Positions 10,301 to 22,439 of a stretch of DNA of 64,000 bases are shown one piece after another. The position numbers were made by a program, and so were the translations under genes. Origin of the DNA: Selaginella moellendorffii (Eukaryota > Streptophyta > Lycopodiopsida > Selaginellales > Selaginellaceae); contig NW_003314399.1 in assembly GCF_000143415.4 (NCBI RefSeq), forward strand, positions 263,426 through 327,425. Direction: 5' to 3'. The notes beneath the pieces are model-generated. The model was not told where the DNA came from. It saw nothing but the letters and a program-made list of their open reading frames with translations, and searched no databases. Position 1 is the stretch's first letter, and every line of letters starts with the position of its first letter.

Positions 10301-11841
10301 CTACACACCAAACGGATTCGGTGGTGGAGATGCTGCTGGTGCTCCACCAGGCAAAACTTGTACATGTTCCAAAAACACTTCCCTGCGAACAAAAAACTTT
10401 CAACCTTTAGAAGAAAATGATTGAAGAGCTTACTTGTAAAGAGCAGATGCAGCTGCTGCTCCAAAGCAAGGTCCAAACCAATAAATCCAAAACGAAGCCG
10501 ACCATGCACCCGAAACCACAGCTGGTCCAAAACTTCTGGCGGGGTTCATTGATGCACCCGTGAATGGAACTCCAACCAGGTGATCCACTAGAACAGCAAA
10601 ACCAATCGGCAAAGGAGCAATCACACCTGCGTGAAACTAAACCTTGGTAAGAATAATCAAACATGCACAATGTCAAGTGAATACCAGGTCCTCGTCGATC
10701 CACAGCCACTCCAAAAATGACAAAGACAAGCACAAAAGTTAGCATGAACTCCATGATAAATCCTTGGCCCGGATAAACACCGTTGGAGAGATCATGAGCT
10801 CCGAGAGCGCCGACCCAAGGCCCCGGCGTGGACCATCTCAGGATTGCTGCTCCCATTATCGCTCCAAACAGCTGTATAGAAACACCACTTTAGATGGAGA
10901 AGCAAAGCCGTATAGATCATGCACACCTGAGCACCAACATATAATCCGGCTCGAAGAAGTGTTTCTTTGCCAGCAACCACGAACGCCAAAGTCACTGCTG
11001 GATTTAAGTGACCACCTGATATAGCTCCCGTGGCACCGGCTAGAAAAGCAATCGCAAGACCGTGTCCCAAAGCTATGGCTACCAGCCGTGCAGCGGTCAT
11101 TCCCGGACCAAGCATTCCTGCAATGTATTTCTCCACGTAAAGCAAAAATCAGCACCTCAACAAGGAAAACCAAAAGACAAAAGAGTCTAGAATGGAGCCA
11201 GAGCTCCTAGATATGGAAGAATTTAGATACCTGAAGCAACGACTGAGCCACAGCCAAGGTAGACGAAGAGTAAAGTCCCAAGGAACTCGGCACCGGCTGC
11301 TCGCCATTGCTCCTTGGATCGCAGTGTCTTGTGATCGCCAAGCTCCACCTAAATCACGCACACACCCATCGATCACAGGACCCTAGAAGAGGAGAGACCC
11401 ATTCATTACCTTCATGAAGTTGAGCATGGAGACCATCTTGAGCGCTCCCTCCACCATATGCTGGACGTGCAAATGCTCGTGAGTATTTTGGGGATGAGTG
11501 CCGCCAGGCCTCGAAGCCGCCGGTGCCGCCGAGGAAGAAGAAGGAATCGAAGAAGGCGCCATCATCGGCCCTCCCATAACACCGCCGCCGCCAGGGCCGC
11601 TGCCAAGACTCCCTCTCATTCCTCCCATGCCGCCCATTCCTCCCATTCCTTGCATTCCATGGATATTTTGCATCCCTCCCATGCCTGGCATGCCGCCCAT
11701 ACCTCCTCCTCCTCGCGGCGGCATTCCCCCCATTTGCATCCCGCCGCCATAGCTGCCGGCGAAGAAATCTTGATCCGATGACTGCCCCGCGTCTTGGTAA
11801 TCTAGCTGACCGTATGCGTTCTTGAATCGCGGATCCATCAT
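10301..11841 (-). CDS. Aquaporin (MIP family) with long Gly/Met-rich N-terminus, 400 aa
   Basis: Exons 11410-11841, 11231-11348, 10927-11117, 10685-10871, 10434-10626 and 10301-10382 form one 400-residue frame. Residues 145-400 are a complete six-helix major intrinsic protein: [10 protein letters not shown] (first NPA 222-224), [12 protein letters not shown] (second NPA 337-339, Arg340 of the selectivity filter), [14 protein letters not shown] and [10 protein letters not shown]. Features are mixed between tonoplast (TIP) and plasma-membrane (PIP) types, so a TIP-like or moss/lycophyte HIP-like subfamily is possible. Residues 1-144 are an unusual cytosolic extension rich in GGM/GMGG repeats, then Ser/Pro, then [16 protein letters not shown]. 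The in-phase exon 1-2 junction and the open frame support the extension. ATG 11841 was chosen; a second ATG follows directly. Confidence 0.75.
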
Positions 11842-12011
11842 CGAAATCTCCCCCCGGCCGCTCACGACTGCGTGGATTCGCGCTCGCGTCTACAACACCA
11901 CTGCTCCGGCGAGGATCGCCGCCGCGCACACCGCTGCTTCATGGGCATTCGAGAGAAAACCCTGCTCGGCGCCAAAATCTTTCGGATTTCGAACGACCTA
12001 TCCGACCTAGT

Positions 12012-12024
12012 CAGCCCTAAACCC
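12012..12024. promoter_or_regulatory. Telo-box-like motif upstream of the aquaporin gene
   Basis: CCCTAAACCC about 175 bp upstream of the aquaporin ATG. AAACCCTA motifs are known plant promoter elements bound by telomere-repeat-binding factors. One short match is weak evidence on its own. Confidence 0.3.
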
Positions 12025-12060
12025 AAAAGGGTTGTGACTTTGCCTTTAAGAAAATGTCAA

Positions 12061-15000
12061 ATTTAGTTTGCGAATAACGCACTATTGTCAAATTAATGTT
12101 TAGAGCATCTTCCATCCCACCAATATTGATTATATATATATTATAATTATTTTATTTCTCACATTCAAAAAAATTATTTGCTTGAGGATACCATCATTTT
12201 TTTTTTATCCCATACCAACTTAAATATTAAATTCAACTTATTATATAATATAACTTTTAAAGGAGTTTTTTTCTTTTGGATTTAGTTCGTGTTTTTCCCA
12301 AATTGATTGCGTCTACTGATTATTTAACTTTTTAATAAATAAAGTTTACTTTAATATTTTTTAATAATTTATTTCAACACTTTCATTAAGTTATTTAGGT
12401 GCTATTGCCTTTTAGATGTACTAGAGTTGCTTATAATTTTATCATTTCACTGGATTACTATTTTTTTTGTTATTATATTTTCCCAAATTAAAGCATTAAT
12501 ACTTTGCTTTTCCTTTCTTATATATTTATTAGCACCCAAAGTTTTATGATTTTTTATGTATAATATCATTTAAATTTTCTCCAACATTATTTTTGGCTCA
12601 TTCTTAGCAAAAACATTATTTAAGTTAAGCTTATTATTTTTCTTAATAATATTTTTCTTACATAATCTACTGATTGGAAATGCTAGAACTTAAAAAAATT
12701 AATAAAAAGGTTTTAGAGTTTTCATTGACAGAATAAAAGATATATATTTCTATACAAGCACAAAACCATATAAAAACTATTTATTTAAGTGAGAGAAAAA
12801 AAAACTTTAAATATAAAATATATTTTGAAAATATTTTTATATTTAAATTTTTCATTTGAGAATATCAAAAATAAAAGAGCTCTATATAATATGTTTATCT
12901 CTTTCAAAAATTCCGTTTACTTTCTAAACAAATCCAAATACCTCTCATGGCTCAACAAATGATGTTATTAATTAAGAAAATGCAAAGCGCTTATGGTATG
13001 ATCATATACATCAAATATGTAAAAGAAAAACTTCATGGTATTCCCATTTTTATCGTAAAATGGATAGATTTGCTCAAACACTAAAAGAAAAAAAAAAATG
13101 ATGCCCATGCCAAACATCTTCAACCCACTTAGAGTTTTTTAATCTCCTGTTCCATAACTGAAAAGCCTTATTGTTTATTTTGAGCAAAAGATTTCTTCCA
13201 GCCAATCAAAGATCACATAATATCTATATAATTATTTAATATTTTAAAATAAATAAAAATTTAATAATTTTTCTGGAATTAGAAATTACTATATAACAAT
13301 TAATTATAGTTATAGAAAATTTAATAGAAATTTTAACAAGTTAAATATTTTATACCATTGTATGAAATTTAAATATTTTAATTTTTTACAAGAAAAATCA
13401 AAAATTCTCTTGAACAAAATTTAAAATGTAACTTTAACTCATAATTAAAATTGAGAACATTTAAGAAAAATAACTTCATAAAAGAGTAATGAAAAAACCA
13501 TTAACAGATTAAAATTGAAAGAAACTTTTATTTGTTTAGTTACTAAATTTTTATCTAACTTAAAGTGATCTTTATCGATTTTGATAATCTTATTTATAAC
13601 TTCTATATTGTTGAGAAGTCTTTATCATTTAATCAAGAAAAATCAGTCTAAACAATATTAACAACACCAATTATGCTAATGTCATCATTCAGTCACTTAT
13701 GAGGGTAACACTAAATACAAATAAATATTTATAAAGATATATTTAGAAAATATTTTACTTTTCCTAATATTCAGTATGTAATTAATATTAATTATTATTA
13801 TTTATGATGTGGTAAAAAACATCTTAAACAGTATTTAACTTTGAAAATATCTTATATGGTATATATTTATTACTACATATTAACTTTACAATACTTCAAA
13901 ATTAAGTGTAGTGATTTCAATAAAAATCAAAGCTAAATATGTTAAAAAAGAAGTATCTATATTGCACTTAACTGAATGTAATAAATCTTTTAATACAATT
14001 GCTTAGTCATTACTTAGCTTAGGTAATTCCAAGAAAATCTTATTTTTATACTTTAAACGATAACCATTAAGTTAAGGGGAAATAATGTCAAGTTGATGTT
14101 ATATTCAATTGTTATATAATTTAGAATTAAAATATATTATTATGACATTTTTAATGCATTACATTAATAGAAAATGATTTTTATATAGTTCTTCTAGATG
14201 AAATAAATGCATCACAAAACCAAGAAGAAGTAAAAACATTCAGTAGTGACATTATTTATTCCATATCTATAGCATATTAAAATTTAATTATGAAAATATT
14301 ATATATATGATTAATTATAGAAAACTTGGATAAGTAAATATTGTGGATAAATATGTATATAAATAAAACATGGAGCTAAATAAATTATATTTTCTAGTAC
14401 TAAAAACATAGATTTTCTTTAAGATTAAGTTTGAGTTAAATATATTGAAGTGAAAGTCCAAAAATACTAAAGTTAATGTGATATATTAGGAAAATATTAC
14501 AAAGAAAAGGAATTACATTCCTACTGAAGTATAAAATATTATATGGAGACATGAGTATGAATATTGGATAGACAAAAGATCTTTTGGATGATCAATATGC
14601 AATATCATCTCCACTTTTATATTTCACAGAAATATTTGTAAAAGCTCAAGAAATCAAAAGACACTACAAACAATAATATTATTTTGAGGTTTTGTGCATT
14701 ACTCTTGAATTTTGTAAATGGAATCTACCTAACTGGGAATGTTGTAAGGAAAGAATTTTTTTTTTTGGAAAACTCAAAGAAAATTAACAAAGATCTCAAA
14801 ACTTCCTATGACTAGCAATACATCCTAAAGTTGCACTATATATTACATCCAAAAGAATAAAAACCAAGAAAAATCATCTTATAGATAAATATGATATTTA
14901 CAAATCTACACTTTGCTTTGCTCCAAATTTAATAAATAGCATTTTAATCATTAGCAAAGTTGGACACAAAAATAAATTGATAAATTTGATTTAAGTTGAG

Positions 15001-15396
15001 TGTAGTTATGCATAATTAAAATGGTTAAACTTTTCCCTCTTCTCTTTGTCATTGTGCTACTAGAAACCCTCTCCCTTTTAGTTTAGATTTCTCCCAAATC
15101 CCAATAAACAATTGGATACAAAAGTACAAGATCAAGAAAAAATATAGAAAAGAACAAGTCCGAAATTAAACACATTTTTTTTGTAAGTGCATGCTTGTGT
15201 ACTTTTGATCATATCTATGATGAAGAAAAAAAAGATTATAAGCATTTCAGTTTTAATTATTTACTTACCTATCACTCAAGTTAGTGACATCATCTTTTTG
15301 AATGGATGGAAACCCTAAACCCTAAATTAAATATAATGATAAAAAAATGTATTTAAGACTCCCTTTATGAGAAATATAAACTTATATATATATAAA
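12061..15396. other. AT-rich gene-free block
   Basis: More than 3.3 kb of strongly AT-rich sequence with frequent stops in all frames and no usable ORF. It contains poly-T/poly-A runs and a short interstitial telomere-like run, AAACCCTAAACCCTAAA at 15310-15326. It borders the LTR retrotransposon. I see no gene, RNA gene or clear transposon terminus inside. Confidence 0.7.
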
Positions 15397-15563
15397 TGCA
15401 TGGAATATGGAAAGGGAATACAGAAATGTGCATATTAATTAGCCCAAAAACCCTAGCTTATATACAGGAGCGAGTGGTCCAGATTGAAACCAATCCGACG
15501 GCTACCAAAATCCCACTACGCTAATATTAGTATACAGCATCATAACCGTACACTTGGCACTCA
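15397..15563 (-). repeat. 3' LTR of the gypsy element (167 bp)
   Basis: Shares the GAATATGGAAAGGGAATACA start and CACTTGGCACTCA end with the copy at 20149-20305. It carries about 10 bp (around ATCATAACC) absent from the other LTR, and several point differences, so insertion is not recent. Confidence 0.85.
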
Positions 15564-15597
15564 CATCATCCCTTCCTCTCGGGATAATGGAAGACCA

Positions 15598-16986
15598 TCA
15601 AGGTTCTTTTAAAGATGGGCCAGGATCCGGAGGAACGTTAGGAGGAGGCATTAGTGGATCTGTAGGTGGTATTAACTCCTCCTGATCCCTTTGTACGAAG
15701 CGTTTCAGCCGTTGCACATGCACAATATCTGGAGGTTCGGCCTGTTGAACATCATATCGAACCTCATAAACTTGTGGTCCAACTTGCCGCAACACCCTAT
15801 ACAATCCTTTCCATTGCGCAAGAAGCCCCTTAGATAAACCACGTACCGTAAGATGGGGAAAACGGATTAACACCAAATCATCCACTTTGTACTCTGCAGG
15901 TGGACGATGATAGGAGTTGTAGCACCGTTGTTGTCCCGCTTGTACGCGGCCTAAATGTTCGGCAGACTCTGCTCGGACAAGTGGAAGAATGCTCGTCAAA
16001 TACTGATCCCATGATCTAGCATCAGCAGCTCGTGGCAATCGCGAAGGTAAACCCAGTTCCGTTGGTAATATTAGATCATGACCATATAGGAGTTTATATG
16101 GTGAAGCACCAACAGAACTCTGCACCCCTGTAACATATGCATACCGAAGTGACGGCAAATAACCATCCCAATCCGAATGTTGAAAGTTCACATACTTCGC
16201 AATCATCCCTTTGAATGTCCGGACGAACCGTTCCACCAGACCGTCTGATTGTGGATGATAAGCACTCATGAAAGTGTGGCATATCCTTAACTGAGACGTC
16301 AAAACATGAAATGCCTCAGCCATAAATGCGGGACCATAATCTGAAAGAATCCACTCTGGACAAGAATGCTGGAACACCACTCGATTGAGGAGGAAGTAGC
16401 CAACAGCAGTTGCAGAGGCGCTAGCAAGAGCACCAACTTCCACCCAACGAGTCAAGTAGTCAGAAGCAATAATAACATACTCATTGCCAGCAGTCGACCG
16501 TGGAAAAGGTCCCATAAGATCAAACGCCACTAACTCAAACGGACGGCAAACCGCAATTGACTCCAACCGTCCTTCTGCAGCACGAGGGGGAGTATTACGA
16601 GCTTCACACCAAACGCAGTTACGCACATACCGGATAATATCACGTCGCATCTCCGGCCAATAGAAAGACCTGCGCAGCTTCTCGGTGACACGACGGTGTC
16701 CTATATGCCCACCTAGAACAGGAGAATCATGGTAGGCATGGAGAAACCGCGGAATAAACACCGAAGGCACCACCAGCCGTAAATGATCATCAGGATCCGT
16801 CCCCACAAAATAAAGAAGGCCATCTTCAAAGCGATATTGAGAATGTAAATGCCGGAAAGGCAAGTCATCAGCAAGTGAGGCAAGATTCTCAAACCCATCT
16901 CGAAGCCTTCGAATCCACGGCTCAATCTTTTGAGCCTCGTGAACCTTATCAAGAGAAGGTAGATCTTGCTCTGCGCCTTGTGGACA
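15598..16986 (-). pseudogene. Retrotransposon integrase region
   Basis: Continuous frame downstream of the stop at 16987-16989. It holds the zinc-binding HHCC segment (H-x-H...CVWCEARN), the catalytic core with VAFDLMGPFP (Asp), ILSDYGPAFM (Asp) and SDGLVERFVRTFK (Glu of D,D-35-E), and a basic C-terminus with DIVHVQRLKRF. No chromodomain is visible; the frame ends in a Pro-rich tail and TGA. It is otherwise undamaged across about 460 codons. Confidence 0.85.
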
Positions 16987-18657
16987 CTAAACTTCAAGGA
17001 CAGCAACCGCCAACGGCACAGAATCCTCATCTAGAAAAAGGGCATCAGCATTAGCCATAGAACTCCCTGGGCGATGAACAACATCGAAATCATATATCTG
17101 AAGCTTTAAAGCCCATCGAGCCATACGACCAACCAGGTTCTTCCACTTCAATAATGAAGTAACTGCAGCATGGTCACCTTCAAGTAACGTCCGAGAACAA
17201 TGTAAATATGCATTAAGTTTCTCGAAACCCCAGACTGCTGCTAAACACTCCTTCTCCGTCGTGGAGTAGTTCATCTCTGCTGGTTGTAATGTACGGCTTA
17301 TGTATGCAATGGGATGGCGCTGACCAGGCACACTCGAGCTCTCTTGCATCAACACACCTCCAAGACCAATGTCAGAAGCATCCACGCGCAAAATAAAAGG
17401 TCGAGTGTAGTCAGGATATGCCAAAACTGGAGGAGTCGTCAATAGCTCTTTGAGATCCACGAACGCCCGCTCACAATCCGGAGACCACATGAAAGATGAT
17501 GTTGATGATTTCAGCAACGCTCGCAATGGTGTAGTGCGATCGGAAAGATGATCCACAAAATGACCGAGATACTGCACCTTACCCAAGAAGCACTGCACAT
17601 CATTCACACACTTTGGAGTAGGGAACTTTAAAACAGCCACAAGTTTGTCAGGATCAACTTGCAAACCCTCACGAGATATACAGTACCTAAGATAAGTTGT
17701 GTCCTTGGACCCAAACACGCACTTTGACTGCTTCAGCTTTAAACCAACGTCACGTAGCTGATCCAACACTTTACAAACATCACGAACGTGCTCCTCCCAC
17801 GTCCCCTCCGAGTGGATCAAGACATCATCAATGAAGTCAGTAGTCACCTCCGGCATATCACAAAGAACCTCGTCCATCATCCGCTGGAAAGTTGCTGGAG
17901 CATTGTTCAAACCAAACGGCATCACCAAGAACTCGTACAAACCAAATGGTGTACGAAAAGCAGTCTTAAGAATATCTTCTTCGGCCATCGGTACTTGCCA
18001 ATACCCAGAAGCAAGATCTAGCTTGGTGAACCAATGACTTCGCCCCAGACGATCCAAGAGATCAACAGTGTGAGGAAGAGGATACACATTTGGGATCGTC
18101 ACTTCGTTTAACGGACGATAGTCGATGCAGAAACGAATACTCCCATCAGGCTTCGTCACAAGATGAGGTTCATATGCCCAAGGACTCTGCAATTTCCAAA
18201 TAACACCCTTCTCTAGCATTTCCTTGACGTTCGCTCGTAAAATCTTGATCTCCTTAGGTGACCGATGATGAACAGGAACCTTGATTGGACGAGCATCCCT
18301 GGTTGGAATCGGATGACGTGTGGCAATCTTGGCCCCAGACGATAGGTCAAATTCAAAGAGATCAGAATACTCCTTCATGAGCCGGTCAACTACTGCAACA
18401 CAAAGATCGTCGGAGGGATCAGAAAAGGGAAAAGCAGAACAAGATGGAAACACAGAAGGAAAGAGTGGGGGAACAAAAGTAATGGAAGCAGAGGTAGAAG
18501 TAGAGGGACGAAGAGGTATGGAAGTGAGAGGAATGGATGAAACATAAGGAAGTATGAGACAAGGGGGAGAAGCCTCAAAGTCACACTTGGCATGATTGCG
18601 TTGCAACCAATCTATACCAAGAATGAGGTCAAAAGCTTGACTCGGCACCACCCACAA
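16987..18657 (-). pseudogene. Retrotransposon reverse transcriptase and RNase H region
   Basis: About 556 codons. RT motifs include KPDGSIRFCIDYRPLNE, LDLASGYWQV, PFGLNNAPATFQRMM and the catalytic FIDDVLIHS (FIDD in place of the commoner YxDD). RNase H follows with LRVDASDIGLGGVL and STTEKECLAAVWGFEK. The frame ends in a TAG directly before the integrase spacer and is preceded by another TAG separating it from the protease. Frame is kept across both stops. Confidence 0.85.
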
Positions 18658-19125
18658 CGACTACAACTCAAGCTCAAGATCGCCCACACGCACAACCAGG
18701 TCCACCTCATCCCGTGCACATGCATGTGTACGGCCGTTGCCATAAAGAATGAAAACTGGTTCCGCCGCACGACGCAAGTGTAGACAACAACGTGTGGCAA
18801 CAGGTCGAGCAATAGAAGATAAACTTGAACCTGTATCAACCAACACGGAGAGAATAATAGGAGACCTCTTGTTATAAAAACGAGCTTGGAAAGTAAACAC
18901 TGGATGAACCGGTGCCGAGTGAACCCCTTGATGATACTCCCGAAAGAAAGATGGAGGGGTCACTGATTTATTCGCGCAAGGTCCCTCCGTTACTCGCGTG
19001 ACTCCTCGTTTCCCGGAGGCATCTCGGTGTTCAGACCTTCCACTGCAACAGCACCCACGGGACGTTGCTGACGCCAAGGTCTCCACCCAAGAAATGGAGG
19101 TCGCCAATCCGGAAAACGACGGCAA
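18658..19125 (-). pseudogene. Retrotransposon aspartic protease region
   Basis: Contains the retropepsin active-site motif LVDTGSSLSS and downstream hydrophobic strands. It is in the same frame as RT but is closed by TAG at 18658-18660. It overlaps the gag 3' end in another frame. Confidence 0.75.
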
Positions 19126-19922
19126 TGCCGATAAGTATGACCAACTTCATCACACGCCCAGCAGCGAACATCACAGCCACGACCACGTCCTCACGCTTGT
19201 CCTTGGACTCGAGCAGCAGCAACATCAACCTCTATTGGAACAGGACCATCACCCATAGGAAGTGGAGCGGAAGGACGTGCAGTGAGAAGTGGAAAAGGCG
19301 ACGTCTCATAACGTTGTGCCAAGTGAAGAGCATCGTCAAGGGTGGCAGGAGCAAGTGCATGCACAAGTCCGACAAGATCTTGACGAAGTGCTGGCCACAA
19401 CATTCCTAGCTTGATCCACTCCGACATATTTGGCTCCGCACGAAGCAAAAGACTTCGGAAACAAACACCAAATTGCATCACCGACTCAGATGGCCCTTGG
19501 CGAAGATGATGTAATTGTTGGAAAGCATCATCACAATCATTGGCATGTCCGAAGGTGCGTTTGAAGACGTCCAGGAGAACACTCCAATCCCCACGAGTGG
19601 CTGCGCTCAAACCATTGTACCACTACAACGCCGTCCCTTGGAGACACGTGGGAAACTCACGCAAACATCGAGCATCATCCCAAGAATGATATGTGGCAAT
19701 CACCGTGAAGTGATCGAACCAATGGTACACATCATCCCCAGGATTCCCGCAAAAGAACTCCGGCCAAACGTGAGGATTGGCACCAAGAACAAGAGGAGTT
19801 GTACCACGTGCTGTGAACGCCACCATCAATTAAGTTTGGTTGTTCAATTGCAAGCGCATAGCATCAAGCAATTGTACCAACTGCTGCTCTAGAGTCAAAG
19901 GAGGAGATTGCTGATCTGCCAT
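19064..19922 (-). pseudogene. Retrotransposon gag region
   Basis: Starts ATG at 19922, with a Gln/Leu-rich opening, then a TAA at 19830-19832 and a further break near 19620. Retrotransposon gag-type sequence follows (WFDHFTVIATYHSW; FQQLHHLRQGPSESVMQF). A CCHC zinc knuckle (CWACDEVGHTYRHC) lies near 19150. It is clearly disrupted. Confidence 0.75.
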
Positions 19923-20148
19923 GAAGATGAACGAAAAAGAAAGAGCAAAAGAAGAGCTAGAAGGAAATGGTAGATCTAGACAACGCAAAAAGCTAGATTT
20001 AAACCAAACCCCTGAAAAAAAAAAACAAAAGAAAGAAAATGAAAAAAGCTAGATCTAGACGATGCAAAAGCTAAATCTAAACCAAAATCCCAAATCCAAA
20101 CACTTATTAGGGACAATCAAAGGTGCCCCTCACCTCCACCAATGTGAG

Positions 20149-20305
20149 TGTATAGAATATGGAAAGGGAATACAGAAATGTACATATTAATTAGCCCAAA
20201 AACCCTAACTTATATACAGGAGCGAGTGGTTCAGATTAAAACCAATCCGACGGCTACCAAAAGTCCCACTACGCTAATTTTAGTATACGGTACACTTGGC
20301 ACTCA
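20149..20305 (-). repeat. 5' LTR of the gypsy element (157 bp)
   Basis: Begins TGTATAGAATATGG and ends CACTTGGCACTCA; pairs with 15397-15563. It is followed by a (TA)n run at 20306-20322. Confidence 0.85.
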
Positions 20306-21399
20306 TATATATATATATATACAGTGGTATATAATTGTGAATAAGTTGCATATTTTTCATTATTTTTTTTGAAACTTCCCATATATCTTAAAATAATTAG
20401 AGTCACCTACTGCAATCTTTTCAATGTTTACACCCATTGGTGCAAATTCTAATGCACTACTATAATTTTGTATTAAATCTTTAAAATTAATTCTCTTTGG
20501 ATAAAGCATGGAAAAGGATGTGATTTTGCAATTGCTATTCTCTCATCACAACAAGAATTGAAAACACTTTCCATCATTCAAAAAGGGCCTTAAAATGTAT
20601 GCATTATTTTTCCATCTTACCAAGAATGTTGCTCACATTTACCATTTTCATTCTCTGACATTAAACCTATGTTGTTTTTTTGTTTTGTTTTTTTTTTTTT
20701 TTTGTCTCCTGCCCTACTAGGAATCATATGACAGGAATTGCCAATAGTAGACAGACTATCACGGATTTCACATATTCTACAGTTATTTTTTTTCTCACAT
20801 TAGTTTTCAAACAAATCCCTGCAGAGGTATATATTCTTCTTTATTACATGTAGCATCTTCTACAATCACATCACCTTCTAAAATGGCATCCATATTTTTT
20901 TACTTTCTCTTGCGACCCATTCCCAGTAGGGTATTCCAAATTTATATTTCTATTGTTCATAAGCAAGTGCAAGTTCTCTAGATTTCAGTAAAGCAGAATA
21001 GCATAGATTGGTGATAGATCTGTTTTAGATCATAGATGTTTCTTATTGGTAAGAGGTTTTTTCTTTGTATTCAAGCAAACGTAACAATAGCACAATAGAA
21101 TAGAGATTCCTTGAATTTGCTCTTCTTGCACGTTTCTTGATGCAAAATCCACAATTCTAGTGTTCTTAAGACATTTTTTTTCATATAACCGTACAAAACT
21201 CTTTACAAGAATAAACAAACACTAAACTGTACATATCTAGTTACATGATTGGTTTACCTTCCCGGAGTGATGGCCACCAGGATTACACATTTTCTAATTG
21301 CACCATAACCACAGCATAGTTCTCGAACCTGGCAGTCTCGCCCAGACATTTTACATGATATTGCCCATACTGGACATAAGCCGAAAGCAAGCAATTCAT
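20306..21399. other. AT-rich intergenic, no gene seen
   Basis: TA-dinucleotide run, then AT-rich sequence with poly-T tracts (about 20680-20703). No ORF with recognisable content. Confidence 0.6.
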
Positions 21400-21600
21400 G
21401 CACACGTCCCAATCGAGCATCATCGTTTCCACAAGATTATGAGAACTTTATTTTATACAAGAAAGAACTTTCTATGGAGTCCATGAATTTGAAAAGGGAG
21501 ACGTTGCTGGCTGATGATAGCATGAATCCATTCAAGCTCACCAAGTCTTGGTGCTTGATGTGGCCGAGAACTGCAAGTTCCATCTCAAACTCGTGTATGT
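21400..21600 (-). pseudogene. Possible receptor-kinase fragment
   Basis: A minus-strand frame reads FEMELAVLGHIKHQDLVSL, which fits the kinase alpha-C/beta-4 block of plant receptor-like kinases (F..E...LG.I.H..LV.L.G). Further along, MLDWDVCMN resembles the LDW..R block. Stops and frame changes surround both. Sequence up to about 22350 in the same orientation includes a hydrophobic run that might be its membrane segment, but this is tentative. It is non-functional if real. Confidence 0.3.
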
Positions 21601-22439
21601 TTTGCGAGTGGTGATTTTAAAGCCATTTGGTCGCTGCTTTCTTGTGGTAATTCATGTGGGAGCAATGATCAACCACCAACTTGAGCATCATCTTTCTCAC
21701 TGGTCCTCTAAAGCTTCAACAAGCTGTTAAGAACTGTGGATTACAGTGAAGGCTCATTACATGCGTGTTATGGTATATTGCAATCCCAACATTGTGGAAT
21801 TAATCAATGGAAGAGCCAACTATATCATTGACTACATTATGAAATTTTTAGTGCCTATCACTCTAAAGTCTTGATGCTGATGCTTGTGGTTTAGGCTGCA
21901 TGTCCCTCCCTTTGGAATTCTATATCCTCTAAAATATCAACACTTTATGGGATCATAGTTACTAAGGATTCTCCCACCAGTCCTATCTCACCATCTATAA
22001 TAATTTTGTCCACCTTGCCACACCAGTCAAACCACATTTCGATGTTTCCACCCTTTCCAATACAGATTTGAGTGGGGATGTTTGTTCCTGGTGATGCCAC
22101 TGGACTTATAGCAGGTGAAGAGCAGGAATCTGCCCACTATGAAGCACGAGACCGATGGATGCAAAGAATGCAAAGTGGATCAGTGTTTGAGCGTTGACTT
22201 TCTCCCAGGTTCTGCTCTGCCGTTGATCCCACTGCTTGCATCTGCTCGTAAGGAGAAACTTATGAGAAGAATTTACCACAAGAAAAAACAGAAAGACCTC
22301 TCCAACACCAAGCCCGAAACTGAGTAGCAATGTCAAATCGAGTTTTATCACCACTGAGTTGCTGCTGCTTCCTTGGAAGAATCACACTAGGCAATTGCCA
22401 TCAAACCTCTCTAGTATTAAAGAATTCACAACTTGGAGA

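Larger units (their letters stand above)
15397..20305 (-). mobile_element. Ty3/gypsy-type LTR retrotransposon, decayed
   Basis: The element reads right to left: 5' LTR 20149-20305, gag, protease, RT, RNase H, integrase, polypurine tract (complement at 15570-15582, GAGAGGAAGGGA on the minus strand), 3' LTR 15397-15563. The order PR-RT-RH-INT is diagnostic of Ty3/gypsy. LTRs are short and start/end TG...CA. Flanks are TA-rich and I could not confirm a target-site duplication. In-frame stops at 19830-19832, 18658-18660 and 16987-16989, plus a gag/pol frame change, indicate it is not autonomous as it stands. Confidence 0.9.

Noticed and set aside
11498-11752. Pro-rich plus-strand frame opposite the aquaporin first exon
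   Set aside because: Mirror of the Gly/Met codons on the other strand; no ATG context or continuation.
15310-15326. Telomere-like repeat run
   Set aside because: Only about two and a half AAACCCT units; too short to argue for a telomere remnant or fusion.
20306-20322. Possible target-site duplication of the gypsy element
   Set aside because: Both flanks are TA-rich, so short TATA matches are uninformative.
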